In this document: positions 36,695 through 45,527 of the stretch, in pieces
Numbering within the stretch: the first letter of the stretch is position 1
Layout: every line of letters starts with the position of its first letter
DNA from: JAEUMW01 sp963734295
Lineage (GTDB): Bacteria > Pseudomonadota > Gammaproteobacteria > Burkholderiales > JAEUMW01
DNA length: 64,000 nt
Assembly: GCA_963734295.1 (NCBI GenBank)
Contig: CAVTGS010000035.1
Coordinates: 139,327-203,326, forward strand
Direction: 5' to 3'
Program-made: the position numbers and the translations under genes
Notes under the pieces: model-generated
What the model was told of the DNA's origin: nothing
Seen by the model: only the letters and a program-made list of their open reading frames with translations
Database searches by the model: none

Positions 36695-37136
36695 CGCGGG
36701 TCAGGGATGGTGCGCGCCGCTTGCCCAGGTTGTGGTCGTGCAGGTCGTAGCCGCGGTCCCGGTAGAAGCGGAACCGGGTGCGAGCCTGCTGGCGGTCGGC
36801 CTCGTCGGTGCTCACGATCTCTACCAACCGCTGGAAGCGGGAGAAGAATGTCGGCACTTCCGGGTGCAGATTGAGAAGCACCTCGTCGTGGGGCAGCGGG
36901 TCGGCGTGCTCGGACACGATCACCGGCGTGACCGCGGCCAGGGGATCGTCCGGCCGGCAATGCGGGACGAACCCGGTCGCGGGCGACGTCCAGAGAAGGC
37001 GGTCGAGCTCGCGGGCGGTGTCGGCGTCGGGGGCGTAGACGAAGAGCCGCATGCCTTGGCCGGCTGCTTTCGCGCATAGCTGGCAGGCCGTCTGCAGCTT
37101 GCTCTCGACGTGGGTATAGAAGTCGATCCGGGTCAC
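36691..37136 (-). CDS. holC: DNA polymerase III subunit chi (frame change near the C-terminus)
   Basis: HolC is the clamp-loader-associated subunit that binds SSB. The protein starts VTRIDFYTHVESKLQTACQL and ends near YRDRGYDLHDHNLGKR, the usual length of about 140 residues. In the given sequence the frame runs on without a stop, but a one-base change near 36705-36715 puts a TGA at 36691-36693. That TGA overlaps the next ATG, the arrangement expected for an operon. The start is a GTG at 37136, four bases after the pepA stop. Confidence 0.85.
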
Positions 37137-37140
37137 CGGC

Positions 37141-38640
37141 TCACTCCTTCCGAGCTGCGGCGCGCTGCAGCAGGAACTCGGTGAGCAGCGGCACCGGCCG
37201 GCCGGTAGCACCCTTCTCCTTGCCGCTCTTCCAGGCCGTGCCGGCGATGTCGAGGTGCGCCCAGCGGTACTTCCGGGTGAAGCGCGACAGGAAGCAGGCA
37301 GCGGTGACGCTGCCCGCAGGCCGCCCGCCGACGTTAGCCATGTCGGCGAAATTGGTCTTGAGCTGTTCCTGATAATCGTCCCAGAGCGGCATTTGCCAGG
37401 CGCGGTCGTAACTGTCCTGGCCGGCGGTGAGAAGCTCGCGCGCGAGGCCCTCGTCGTTCGCAAAGAGGCCGTGGGCGACGTGACCGAGCGCGATGACGCA
37501 CGCGCCAGTCAGGGTCGCGATGTCGACGACCGTGTCCGGCTCGAAGCGCGCGGCGTAGGTGAGCGCGTCGCAGAGGATCAGACGTCCCTCGGCGTCGGTG
37601 TTGAGGATCTCGATGGTCTGGCCGGAGAGGCTCGTCACGACGTCGCCGGGTTTGGTGGCCGTGCCGCCCGGCATGTTCTCGCAGGTGGGGATGATGCCGA
37701 CCACGTTTACGGGCAGGCGCATCTCGCCGATCGCCTTGAACGTCCCCAGGACGCTCGCCGCTCCGCACATGTCGAACTTCATTTCGTCCATCTCGGCCGC
37801 GGGCTTGAGCGAGATGCCGCCGGTGTCGAAGGTGATGCCCTTGCCGACGAGGACGACCGGCCGGTCCTGCTCGTCCCCGCCGCGGTGGTGGAGCACGATC
37901 AGCTTCGGCGGCTCGGCGCTGCCCCGCGTCACCGAGAGCAGTGCGCCCATGCCGAGCTCCGCCATCTCGGCCTGCTCGAGCACGGTGCACTCGAAACCAT
38001 AAGCCTTGGCGAGACCCTGCGCCTGCTCCGCGAGGAAGGCGGGAGTGCAGAAGTTGGCGGGCAGGTTGCCCAGGTCCTTGGCGAGGCTCATGCCATGCGC
38101 CGCTGCGAGTCCGCGGCGCAGACCTTCTTCGGCCGCCGCTGCATCGCCGCGGTGCGCCAGTGCGAAGACGAGCTTCTTGAGCGGGTGCTTGAGGCCTTCC
38201 TGCTTGCTCTTCAAGCGGTCGAAGCGGTAGAGCGAAGCAAGTGCGACCTGGGTGGCTTGCGCGATGCGCCACGTACTGTCCCGCTTCTTGAGTGGCAGCT
38301 CGGTCAGATAGAGCGCCGCATCGGTGGCGCCGGTCTCGTTTAGCGCCCGAATCGCGGCGCGCACGGCATCTCGGTATTGCTTGTCGCGAAACTCACGCTC
38401 CTTGCCGAGGCCCACGAGCAGCACACGCTCGCCTGCGGTGTGCGGCACCTTGTGCAGGAGCAGGGTAGTGCCGAGCCTGCCTTCCATGTCGCCGCGGCGG
38501 AGGATCTCCGCAAGATAGCCGCCCGAGGCCTGGTCGATTGCCTGTGCGGGGCCCGTGAGTTTGCGTAACTCGAATACCCCCACCACCACGCATGCACTGC
38601 GCTGCTTCTCAGGACTGCCGCCTTTTATGCTAAATTCCAC
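37141..38640 (-). CDS. pepA: Cytosol (leucyl) aminopeptidase PepA
   Basis: A 499-residue M17 aminopeptidase that forms hexamers with two metal ions per active site. The catalytic domain has VGKGITFDTGGISLKP, the metal-binding KFDMCGAA and the signature NTDAEGRL. The N-terminal domain is of normal length. In some bacteria PepA also binds DNA; this cannot be judged here. It is first in pepA-holC and diverges from lptFG across 98 bases, as is common in proteobacteria. Confidence 0.95.
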   Translation of the reverse strand: MEFSIKGGSPEKQRSACVVVGVFELRKLTGPAQAIDQASGGYLAEILRRGDMEGRLGTTLLLHKVPHTAGERVLLVGLGKEREFRDKQYRDAVRAAIRALNETGATDAALYLTELPLKKRDSTWRIAQATQVALASLYRFDRLKSKQEGLKHPLKKLVFALAHRGDAAAAEEGLRRGLAAAHGMSLAKDLGNLPANFCTPAFLAEQAQGLAKAYGFECTVLEQAEMAELGMGALLSVTRGSAEPPKLIVLHHRGGDEQDRPVVLVGKGITFDTGGISLKPAAEMDEMKFDMCGAASVLGTFKAIGEMRLPVNVVGIIPTCENMPGGTATKPGDVVTSLSGQTIEILNTDAEGRLILCDALTYAARFEPDTVVDIATLTGACVIALGHVAHGLFANDEGLARELLTAGQDSYDRAWQMPLWDDYQEQLKTNFADMANVGGRPAGSVTAACFLSRFTRKYRWAHLDIAGTAWKSGKEKGATGRPVPLLTEFLLQRAAARKE

Positions 38641-38738
38641 GTCTTGCTCCCGGGCATTTGCCGTTTATTTTTCATGAGCTTGCGCATCCGGTCCATTATC
38701 GTCGGAGTGTTTTCGAAAAGTCAAAAGAGCGCCGGCAC

Positions 38739-39824
38739 ATGAGGCTGTTCCGGCGGGCGCTTCTGGCCGAGTTCACGGCCAATGGTGCGGCGGTACTCTC
38801 GATCCTGCTGCTGGTCGTCGTCAGCACCCAGCTCATCCGCATTCTGCGCATCGCCACGAGCTCACTCATCCCCGTCGAGGCCATCTTCGCGCTGGTCGGC
38901 TTCGCCCTTCTCACCTCGCTGCCGGTGGTGATGGGTGGCAGCGTCTTCGTGGCGATCCTGCTCACGCTGACGCGGTGCTATCGGGACTCGGAAATGGTGG
39001 TGTGGTTTTCGTCCGGGCTCTCGCTCAAGGCGTGGGTACGGCCGGTTCTCATGTTCGCCCTGCCTTCGGTCCTGGTGATCGCGGCGCTCACCTTCTTCGT
39101 CTATCCGTGGGCCGCCACGCGTCTCGAGCAGTATCAGCGCCAGCTCGAATCGCGGGACGAGGCGGCACTTGTGCGGGAAGGCGTGTTCCAGGAGTCCAAG
39201 CGGGCGGATTGGGTGTACTTCGTGGAAGAGCTGGATCCGGACTCCGGCACCGTGGGGAATGTCTTCGTCCATGCCAAGCAGCGCGAGGGGCCGAGCACCA
39301 TGATCGCCCGCCGCGGGCTGATCGAGTCCCTGCCGAACGGGGATCGTTTTCTCGTGCTTCTCAACGGTCACCGCTTCGATGGCGTGCCGGGCTCGCCGGA
39401 GTACCGGATCATGGACTTCGAACGGCTCGCGGTGCGCATCGAGCCGGCGGAGGCGCGCAAGGTGCTCTCCCCGGCCAAGACGCGCGCCACCAGCAAGCTC
39501 ATCGCGGAGCGCTCGCCCGCCGACCTGGCGGAGCTGGTGTGGCGCTTCGGGCTGCCGGCGAGCGCCCTCGTGCTGGCTCTGCTCGCCGTACCGTTGAGCT
39601 CGGTCAACCCGCGTGTCGGGCGCTCGTTCAATCTGCTCGCGGCGGTGTTCCTCTATTTCTTTTACAGCAACGCCGTCAGCATCTCGGAGAGCCTGGTGGC
39701 GAGCGGCAAGGTCGCGGCGTGGCAGGCACTGCTCGCGGTTCACGGCAGCATGCTGGCGCTGGTCGTGATCTTCTTCTATCGGCGGATGTCGCTGCGCAGG
39801 CTCCCCGCCGCCCGTTCGCCATGA
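38739..39824 (+). CDS. lptF: LPS export permease LptF
   Basis: A 361-residue inner-membrane subunit of the LptB2FG transporter that extracts LPS. Three N-terminal helices (MRLFRRALLAEFTANGAAVL onward), a periplasmic beta-jellyroll in the middle (FVEELDPDSGTVGNVFVHA) and three C-terminal helices match the YjgP/YjgQ family. ATG 38739 is chosen over the upstream open frame because it gives the family start. It overlaps lptG by 4 bases. Confidence 0.93.
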   Translation: MRLFRRALLAEFTANGAAVLSILLLVVVSTQLIRILRIATSSLIPVEAIFALVGFALLTSLPVVMGGSVFVAILLTLTRCYRDSEMVVWFSSGLSLKAWVRPVLMFALPSVLVIAALTFFVYPWAATRLEQYQRQLESRDEAALVREGVFQESKRADWVYFVEELDPDSGTVGNVFVHAKQREGPSTMIARRGLIESLPNGDRFLVLLNGHRFDGVPGSPEYRIMDFERLAVRIEPAEARKVLSPAKTRATSKLIAERSPADLAELVWRFGLPASALVLALLAVPLSSVNPRVGRSFNLLAAVFLYFFYSNAVSISESLVASGKVAAWQALLAVHGSMLALVVIFFYRRMSLRRLPAARSP

Positions 39825-40894
39825 GAATCATCCAGCGCTACCTGCGGCGGGAGATCGTGGGTGCGACGCTGCTCACGCTGGTCGCGCTACTCGGCCTCTT
39901 CGCGTTCTTCGACCTCTTGAACCAGCTGGAGGACGTCGGTCGCGGCCAGTACCGGCTCCCCACCGCTTTCCTGTACGTGGCGTTGAGCGTGCCGGGCCAC
40001 GTCTACGAAGTGTTGCCGGTGGCGGCACTGGTGGGGGCGTTGTTCGCGCTGGCACGCCTCACGGCCCAGTCGGAGTACGCAGTGCTGCGCACCTCCGGGA
40101 TATCGATGCTGCGCCTGGCAGGCGCGCTCGCCCAGATCGGCCTGGTGTTCGCGGTGGTGACCTTCGCGTTTGGGGAGTTCATCGCGCCGGCAGCCGAATC
40201 GGCGGCCCAGAGGCTTCGCATGCGAGCGTCCGCCTACCTCATCGTGAGCCAGTTCCGGTCGGGGATCTGGGTGAAGGACGGCTCGAGCTTCATCAATGTC
40301 GGGCTGGTCACCCCGGACAACACGCTGCTCAACATCTACATGTACGACTTCGACGAAGATCAGCGATTGCTCACGAACACGTTCGCGAAGCAGGGGGTCT
40401 ACCGCGGCGACAACAAGTGGCTGCTGACGGAGGTCGCGCGAACGCGCTTCACGGATGGTCGTGCGGCGGTCGAGCAGATCCCGGAGATGACGTGGAACTC
40501 GGTGCTCACGCCGAGCCTGCTCGGCGTCCTGCTGCTCGCCCCCGAGGAGATGGCGGCGACCGACCTGCTGCAGTACATCGACCATCTCAAGAGCAGTCGA
40601 CAGCAGACCACGCGCTACGAGGCCGCGCTATGGTCCAAGCTGATCTACCCGTTCTCCGTGGTGTTGATGATGGTGCTGGCACTGCCTTTCGCGCACTTCC
40701 AAAGCCGGGTCACGAGCGTGGGCGCGAAGATCTTCAGCGGCATCCTGGTCGGCCTCGCGTTCTTCCTGATGGGGCGGTTTTTCAGCGCACTCGGCACCCT
40801 CAACAACTGGACCCCCTTCGTGAGCGCCGTGCTGCCGACACTGCTCTTCACCCTGATCGCGGCGGCGATGATCTGGCGGGCGGAGCGCCGGTAG
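39821..40894 (+). CDS. lptG: LPS export permease LptG
   Basis: A 357-residue partner of LptF with the same 3+3 helix layout. Landmarks: MRIIQRYLRREIVGATLLTL, FALARLTAQSEYAVLRTSG coupling helix, the periplasmic segment DGSSFINVGLVTPDN, and SRVTSVGAKIFSGILVGL near the end. The last 47 bases overlap the end of the convergent RDD gene. Confidence 0.94.
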   Translation: MRIIQRYLRREIVGATLLTLVALLGLFAFFDLLNQLEDVGRGQYRLPTAFLYVALSVPGHVYEVLPVAALVGALFALARLTAQSEYAVLRTSGISMLRLAGALAQIGLVFAVVTFAFGEFIAPAAESAAQRLRMRASAYLIVSQFRSGIWVKDGSSFINVGLVTPDNTLLNIYMYDFDEDQRLLTNTFAKQGVYRGDNKWLLTEVARTRFTDGRAAVEQIPEMTWNSVLTPSLLGVLLLAPEEMAATDLLQYIDHLKSSRQQTTRYEAALWSKLIYPFSVVLMMVLALPFAHFQSRVTSVGAKIFSGILVGLAFFLMGRFFSALGTLNNWTPFVSAVLPTLLFTLIAAAMIWRAERR

Positions 40895-41405
40895 ATCCGC
40901 GTTCGCGGTGCGTCTTCACGATCCTTGTCCCGGCCAGCCGGTCGTGCAGGAACGACCTGTCGCGGTCGACGATTCCCCACAGGAACGAGACGCCGGTCAG
41001 CAGAGTGCCGGCGATCGCGAGCAGGTAACGCTTGAGCGCCTGCTGCATGCCGGGTGGTCGACCGCTGCGAGCATCCACGACTCTGAGGTGCCACGCCTGC
41101 ATCGGCAGGGTCTGGCCGCTGCGGGTCCAACAAAAGACGAAGTAGGCGCCGGCGAGCGCGATGAGCAGCGCCTGCAGCGCAATGCGGGCGGGAAGCGTCT
41201 CGGCGGCGCCGGCGATACTCGTGAAGAGGGCCGAGCCGAGGAAGAGGACCGCGAGCATCAGAAGCGCGTCGTACACGAGACAGGCGAGACGCCGACCGAG
41301 CCCGGCGGAATCCAGGGCGGCTGCGGGTTGGGGCAGATCGGTCGCACTGTCTTCGGCGATGCGCACGTCGGCCCGAGGCGGCGAGGCGCGCCCGGACCCG
41401 CTCAC
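40848..41405 (-). CDS. RDD family membrane protein
   Basis: A 185-residue protein with an RDD domain: LGRRLACLVYDALLML at the first helix, WTRSGQTLPMQAWHLRVVDA in the loop, and DRDRSFLHDRLAGTRIV at the end. Two to three helices are seen. The start is a GTG at 41405, overlapping the DUF3106 stop. In betaproteobacteria this gene regularly follows DUF3106, DUF3619 and rpoE. The molecular role is unknown. Confidence 0.82.
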   Translation of the reverse strand: MSGSGRASPPRADVRIAEDSATDLPQPAAALDSAGLGRRLACLVYDALLMLAVLFLGSALFTSIAGAAETLPARIALQALLIALAGAYFVFCWTRSGQTLPMQAWHLRVVDARSGRPPGMQQALKRYLLAIAGTLLTGVSFLWGIVDRDRSFLHDRLAGTRIVKTHRERGSTGAPPARSSPPRSG

Positions 41406-41923
41406 GGGCGCGGCGCCGACTGGACGGGAGGGGACGGACTGGAGGCGGCGACGGGCGGATCGGCGGCCGCGGCAGAAGCCGAGGGCGCCGGAGCGGAGAC
41501 AGGCACGGTCCGCTTCGGTCCGGTGGTACGAAGAGTCTCGCGCTCTTCTTCGGGCAGCTGCAGGTAGCTCTCCCATTTTTCCTTGACCGTGGCCCGGCGC
41601 TCTGGGGGAAGCTGCTGCAGATTCCTGAACTTCTCCCGTGCCGTTTCGCGCTCGGCCGGGGAGAGGGCGGCCCATTCCTTCATGCGCGACTGCAGCCTCT
41701 GCTGCTGGTCGGGCGCGAGGGTGTGATAACGCTCGGCCACCCCGACCCACTTGAGCCGACGCTCGGGTTCGAGCTTGTCCCATTCGGCGGCGAGCGGCGC
41801 GAGCACGTGACGCTGGGCCGGGGTCAGCTGTTTCCATGTGGGGCCACCCGGCGGGGCGCCAGCCGCGGGGAGACTCAGTGCCAGTCCCAGCAGCAGTACT
41901 ATTCCGAGGTATCTTCGAGCCAC
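41402..41923 (-). CDS. DUF3106 family exported protein
   Basis: A 173-residue protein with a signal peptide ending at PAAGAP. The middle is made of charged helical repeats rich in Trp and Arg (for example PTWKQLTPAQRHVLAPLA; KEWAALSPAERETARE; KWESYLQLPEEERE), the mark of DUF3106. The tail is Ala/Pro/Ser-rich. It overlaps the DUF3619 gene and the RDD gene at its ends, showing tight coupling. Its function, perhaps in envelope stress, is unknown. Confidence 0.82.
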   Translation of the reverse strand: MARRYLGIVLLLGLALSLPAAGAPPGGPTWKQLTPAQRHVLAPLAAEWDKLEPERRLKWVGVAERYHTLAPDQQQRLQSRMKEWAALSPAERETAREKFRNLQQLPPERRATVKEKWESYLQLPEEERETLRTTGPKRTVPVSAPAPSASAAAADPPVAASSPSPPVQSAPRP

Positions 41924-42300
41924 GCGTCAAAGCCCTTGTCGAGATAGGCGTCGATCGGCAGATCATCCGCCAGCAGGCCTGCGTCGAGCGCGCCCAGCTC
42001 GTGGTTGGGGGTAAACATCGAATGCTGATTCAGGGTCTGCACGTACACGAGTGCGGCCACCGCCAGCGCGACGGCGCCCGCCGGAACCCACCACCGGACC
42101 CGGGTGCGGCGGTTGGCCGATGACAACGTACCGCGGCCCGCCGCTTCCATCACCGGTTCCGATCTGCGCTGGTAAGCCGGCCGACCCGACAGCGCCGCGT
42201 GGCGCGCGGCGGCAAGCGCGTTCAAAGTGCTCTGATCGAGCTGGTCGAGGCCGCGATCGAGATGCCAGGCGACCCGGCGCCCGAACTGTTCTTCACTCAT
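41899..42300 (-). CDS. DUF3619 family protein, likely membrane anti-sigma partner of RpoE
   Basis: A 133-residue single-pass membrane protein. The cytoplasmic part (EEQFGRRVAWHLDRGLDQLD) is followed by one helix (WWVPAGAVALAVAALVYVQT) and a periplasmic tail with acidic residues. The ATG at 42300 overlaps the rpoE stop (ATGA). By position and topology it probably controls the sigma factor, as anti-sigma factors do; this is inference from context. Confidence 0.78.
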   Translation of the reverse strand: MSEEQFGRRVAWHLDRGLDQLDQSTLNALAAARHAALSGRPAYQRRSEPVMEAAGRGTLSSANRRTRVRWWVPAGAVALAVAALVYVQTLNQHSMFTPNHELGALDAGLLADDLPIDAYLDKGFDAWLEDTSE

Positions 42301-42863
42301 AGTTCTATCCCTTTCGCCTTGAGCAGAAGAGCGAGCGCGTGGGTCGCCCGCGAGCAGTGCGTCTTCACGCTGCCCTCGGAGCAACCCATCGCGTGAGCCG
42401 TCTCGGCGACATTCATGTCTTCCCAGTAACGCAAAATAAACGCCTGCCGTTGACGCGCCGGAAGTTGCGCGAGCGCTTCCTCGATGGCCGCAAGTGTCTG
42501 ACTGCGCAACAACTCGTCGGTCGGCTCCGGGGCGCGGTTGGCGCTCGCGTGGTGCGCGAGCGTCTCGAGCGGATCATGGTCCTCGTCTTCTCCCCTGCTG
42601 GTGAAGGAAGAGAACAGCGTGGTCCACAACGATCGGACCCTCTGTCTCCGGAAGAAATCCCGGATCGCATTCTGAAGAATCCGCTGAAACAGCATCGGGA
42701 ATTCATTTGCAGGTTTCCCGCCATACTTTTCGGTCAGCTTGAGCATGGCATCCTGAACGATGTCCAGTGCGGCATGGCTGTCCCGCACCGCGAACGCGGC
42801 CTGCTTGAAAGCTCTGCGCTCCACGCTGGCCAGGAAGTCCGAAAGTTCCTTTTCGGTTGCCAG
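42297..42863 (-). CDS. rpoE: RNA polymerase sigma factor, ECF/RpoE type
   Basis: About 188 residues. Region 2 (FLASVERRAFKQAAFAVRDS; ALDIVQDAMLKLTEKYGG; FQRILQNAIRDFFRRQRVRS) and region 4 (LPARQRQAFILRYWEDMNVA; GCSEGSVKTHCSRATHAL) are clear. The start is uncertain: homologous proteins begin at the codon before ATEKELSDFL, here a CTG at 42863, with no in-frame ATG, GTG or TTG nearby. The CTG may be a rare true start or a base error. The gene heads the DUF3619-DUF3106-RDD operon. Confidence 0.85.
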   Translation of the reverse strand: MATEKELSDFLASVERRAFKQAAFAVRDSHAALDIVQDAMLKLTEKYGGKPANEFPMLFQRILQNAIRDFFRRQRVRSLWTTLFSSFTSRGEDEDHDPLETLAHHASANRAPEPTDELLRSQTLAAIEEALAQLPARQRQAFILRYWEDMNVAETAHAMGCSEGSVKTHCSRATHALALLLKAKGIEL

Positions 42864-43176
42864 TTGACCTGTCCCGTTCGAGTTCTTGTAGCGGCACCCG
42901 ACTCTCGGGTGTCCTCCTCCACTGCCGCCCGCCGCTCGTTCTGACAGGCCAGGGTCCCTCTTTCCTGATAGTAGCAAATCGTCCAACCACTTCGAGAAGA
43001 GACTGTACAGGCTGGCGCCGAAGCTGTTGCAGTCGCGGCGGCCTGCGGCGCCGACGGCCGATCTCCCTGCGGTCCGTGACCCCGCGAGGCCCGGCACGGG
43101 AATGTTTTCCTTGACCGACGTGGCGACCAAAGGTACCTTTTGCGGTTCACTTTTTTGGCCTTTTTCGAGGCAATTC
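42864..43176. other. Divergent intergenic region between rpoE and ilvI
   Basis: This 313-base region must hold both promoters. Between 43150 and 43170 it is T-rich just before the ilvI ribosome binding site. I did not find a convincing leader peptide with branched-chain codons or a clear operator. Confidence 0.4.
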
Positions 43177-44874
43177 ATGGAAATCACAGGCGCCGAGGTC
43201 GTGGTGCGCTGCCTGCAGGAGGAGGGTGTCGAGTACCTCTTCGGCTATCCGGGCGGGGCCGTGCTCTTCATCTACGACGAAATTTTCAAGCAGGACAAAG
43301 TCAAGCACATCCTCGTCCGCCACGAACAGGCGGCAGTGCACGCGGCCGACGGGTTCGCGCGTTCCTGCGAAAAGCCCGGCGTATGTTTGGTCACTTCCGG
43401 ACCCGGGGTCACCAACGCCGTGACGGGGATTGCGACCGCCTACATGGATTCGATCCCGGTGGTGATCCTCAGCGGCCAGGTGCCCACTCACGCCATCGGC
43501 CAGGATGCCTTCCAGGAGTGCGATTCGGTCGGCATCACGCGTCCCTGTGTGAAGCACAACTTTCTGGTCAAGGACGTTCGGGACCTCGCTCCTACCATCA
43601 AGAAGGCTTTTTACCTTGCGACCACCGGCCGCCCGGGTCCTGTCCTCGTCGACATCCCGAAGGACGTCACCGTGGCAAAGGTCGAGTTCGAGTACCCGAA
43701 GACCATCTCGATGCGGTCGTACAACCCCGTGGTGAAGGGGCACAGCGGGCAGATCAAGAAGGCGATTCAGCTCCTCACGAACGCCAAGCGGCCGATGATC
43801 TACGCTGGCGGCGGTGTCATCCTCGGCAATGCTTCGCGCGAGCTCACCGACCTCGTCCATCTCCTCGGTTTTCCCTGCACCAACACGCTGATGGGCCTCG
43901 GCAGCTTCCCTGCCACTGATCCCCAGTGCGTCGGCATGCTCGGCATGCACGGCACCTACGAAGCCAACATGGCCATGCAGCACTGCGACGTGCTGCTCGC
44001 GGTCGGTGCCCGGTTCGACGACCGTGTGATCGGGAATCCGGCGCATTTCTTCGACGAAGAACGGCACATCATCCACATCGACATCGATCCTTCGTCGATC
44101 TCGAAGCGCGTCAAGGTCGAGGTACCGATCGTGGGCGACGTGCGCGAGACCCTGCAGGAGATCGCCCGGCAGTTCGAGGGATTCCGCGAGCGGCAGGACC
44201 AGTCGGCGCTCAAGACCTGGTGGACGCAGATCGAGCTCTGGCGAGCCCGTGACTGCCTCAAGTACGACCGCGGCAGCTCCATCATCAAACCGCAGTACGT
44301 CGTCGAGAAGCTCTACGAATTGACCCATGGCGACGCCTTCATCACCTCCGATGTCGGACAGCACCAGATGTGGGCGGCGCAGTTCTACAAGTTCGACAAG
44401 CCGCGCCGCTGGATCAATTCCGGCGGGCTCGGGACCATGGGTGTCGGCCTGCCCTACGCGATGGGGGTCAAGCTCGCGCATCCGGACGCCGACGTCATCT
44501 GCGTCACGGGCGAGGCGAGCATCCAGATGTGCATTCAGGAGCTCTCGACCTGCAAGCAGTACCATCTGCCGGTCAAGATCGTGAACCTGAACAACCGGTA
44601 CATGGGCATGGTGCGGCAGTGGCAGGAGTTCTTCCACGGCAACCGCTATGCCGAGTCCTACATGGACGCCCTGCCCGATTTCGTCAAGCTCGCCGAGTCC
44701 TACGGACACGTCGGCATGCGGATCGAGAATCCGGCGGACGTCGAGCCCGCGCTGCGGGAGGCGCTCGCCTTGAAGGACCGGCTGGTGTTCATGGACTTCA
44801 TCACGGATCAGACCGAGAACGTGTTCCCGATGGTCCCGGGCGGCAAGGGCCTGTCGGAGATGATCCTGGTCTGA
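43177..44874 (+). CDS. ilvI: Acetolactate synthase, large (catalytic) subunit
   Basis: A 565-residue TPP, Mg2+ and FAD enzyme for the first common step of Val, Leu and Ile synthesis. The N-terminal domain has the catalytic Glu in RHEQAAVHAADGFAR. The FAD-binding central domain contains DVLLAVGARFDDRV. The TPP site is VTGEASIQMCIQEL and ending VNLNNRYMGMVRQWQEFF. The ATG at 43177 gives the family start MEITGAEVVV. ilvH and ilvC follow. Confidence 0.96.
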   Translation: MEITGAEVVVRCLQEEGVEYLFGYPGGAVLFIYDEIFKQDKVKHILVRHEQAAVHAADGFARSCEKPGVCLVTSGPGVTNAVTGIATAYMDSIPVVILSGQVPTHAIGQDAFQECDSVGITRPCVKHNFLVKDVRDLAPTIKKAFYLATTGRPGPVLVDIPKDVTVAKVEFEYPKTISMRSYNPVVKGHSGQIKKAIQLLTNAKRPMIYAGGGVILGNASRELTDLVHLLGFPCTNTLMGLGSFPATDPQCVGMLGMHGTYEANMAMQHCDVLLAVGARFDDRVIGNPAHFFDEERHIIHIDIDPSSISKRVKVEVPIVGDVRETLQEIARQFEGFRERQDQSALKTWWTQIELWRARDCLKYDRGSSIIKPQYVVEKLYELTHGDAFITSDVGQHQMWAAQFYKFDKPRRWINSGGLGTMGVGLPYAMGVKLAHPDADVICVTGEASIQMCIQELSTCKQYHLPVKIVNLNNRYMGMVRQWQEFFHGNRYAESYMDALPDFVKLAESYGHVGMRIENPADVEPALREALALKDRLVFMDFITDQTENVFPMVPGGKGLSEMILV

Positions 44875-44955
44875 CCGGATCGCGCTGTCGCTTGCTCCAG
44901 GGGGCGTCCCGCGCTCGGGCGGGACCACGGTTTTCGACGTTCAGCCACAACAATC

Positions 44956-45447
44956 ATGAGACATATCCTTTCGCTGCTCCTGGAAAACGAACCCGGAGCC
45001 CTGTCCCGCGTGTCGGGTCTTTTCTCCGCGCGCGGCTATAACATCGAGTCCCTTACGGTGGCGCCCACCGAGGACGCGACCATGTCGCGCATGACCATCG
45101 TCACCAGCGGCTCGGACGAAATCATCGAGCAGATCACGAAGCAGTTGAACAAGCTCGTCGACGTGGTCAAGGTGGTGGACCTGAACGACGGCGAGCACAT
45201 CGAGCGTGAGCTGATGCTGGTGAAGGTGCGGGCCTTCGGCAAGGACCGCGAAGAGATGAAGCGCATGGCCGACATCTTTCGCGGTCGCATCATCGACGTC
45301 ACGGACAAGGCCTACACGATCGAGCTGACCGGCACCGGCGCCAAGCTCGACGCGTTCATCGACGGCATCGAGAAAAGCGCGATCCTGGAGACCGTTCGTA
45401 CCGGTGCTTCCGGCATCGGTCGCGGCGAGCGAGTGCTGAAAGTGTAG
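44956..45447 (+). CDS. ilvH: Acetolactate synthase, small (regulatory) subunit
   Basis: A 163-residue protein with an N-terminal ACT domain (HILSLLLENEPGALSRVSGL, FSARGYNIESLTVAPT) that senses valine and a C-terminal domain (LMLVKVRAFGKDREEMKRMA). It activates and gives feedback control to IlvI. It lies 81 bases after ilvI. Confidence 0.96.
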   Translation: MRHILSLLLENEPGALSRVSGLFSARGYNIESLTVAPTEDATMSRMTIVTSGSDEIIEQITKQLNKLVDVVKVVDLNDGEHIERELMLVKVRAFGKDREEMKRMADIFRGRIIDVTDKAYTIELTGTGAKLDAFIDGIEKSAILETVRTGASGIGRGERVLKV

Positions 45448-45527
45448 GCGGCGATCGTGACGAGGCCCGGTTGAGGCATCCCGCGGCCGACCGCGGGGGT
45501 GCACCCATCCACACCAGCGAGGAAATC

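Noticed and set aside
36147..37463. A fused protein in which HolC runs on for 280 more residues
   Set aside because: HolC homology ends at the normal point, and the extension is antisense-like text across a separate gene. A one-base change gives the expected overlapping stop.
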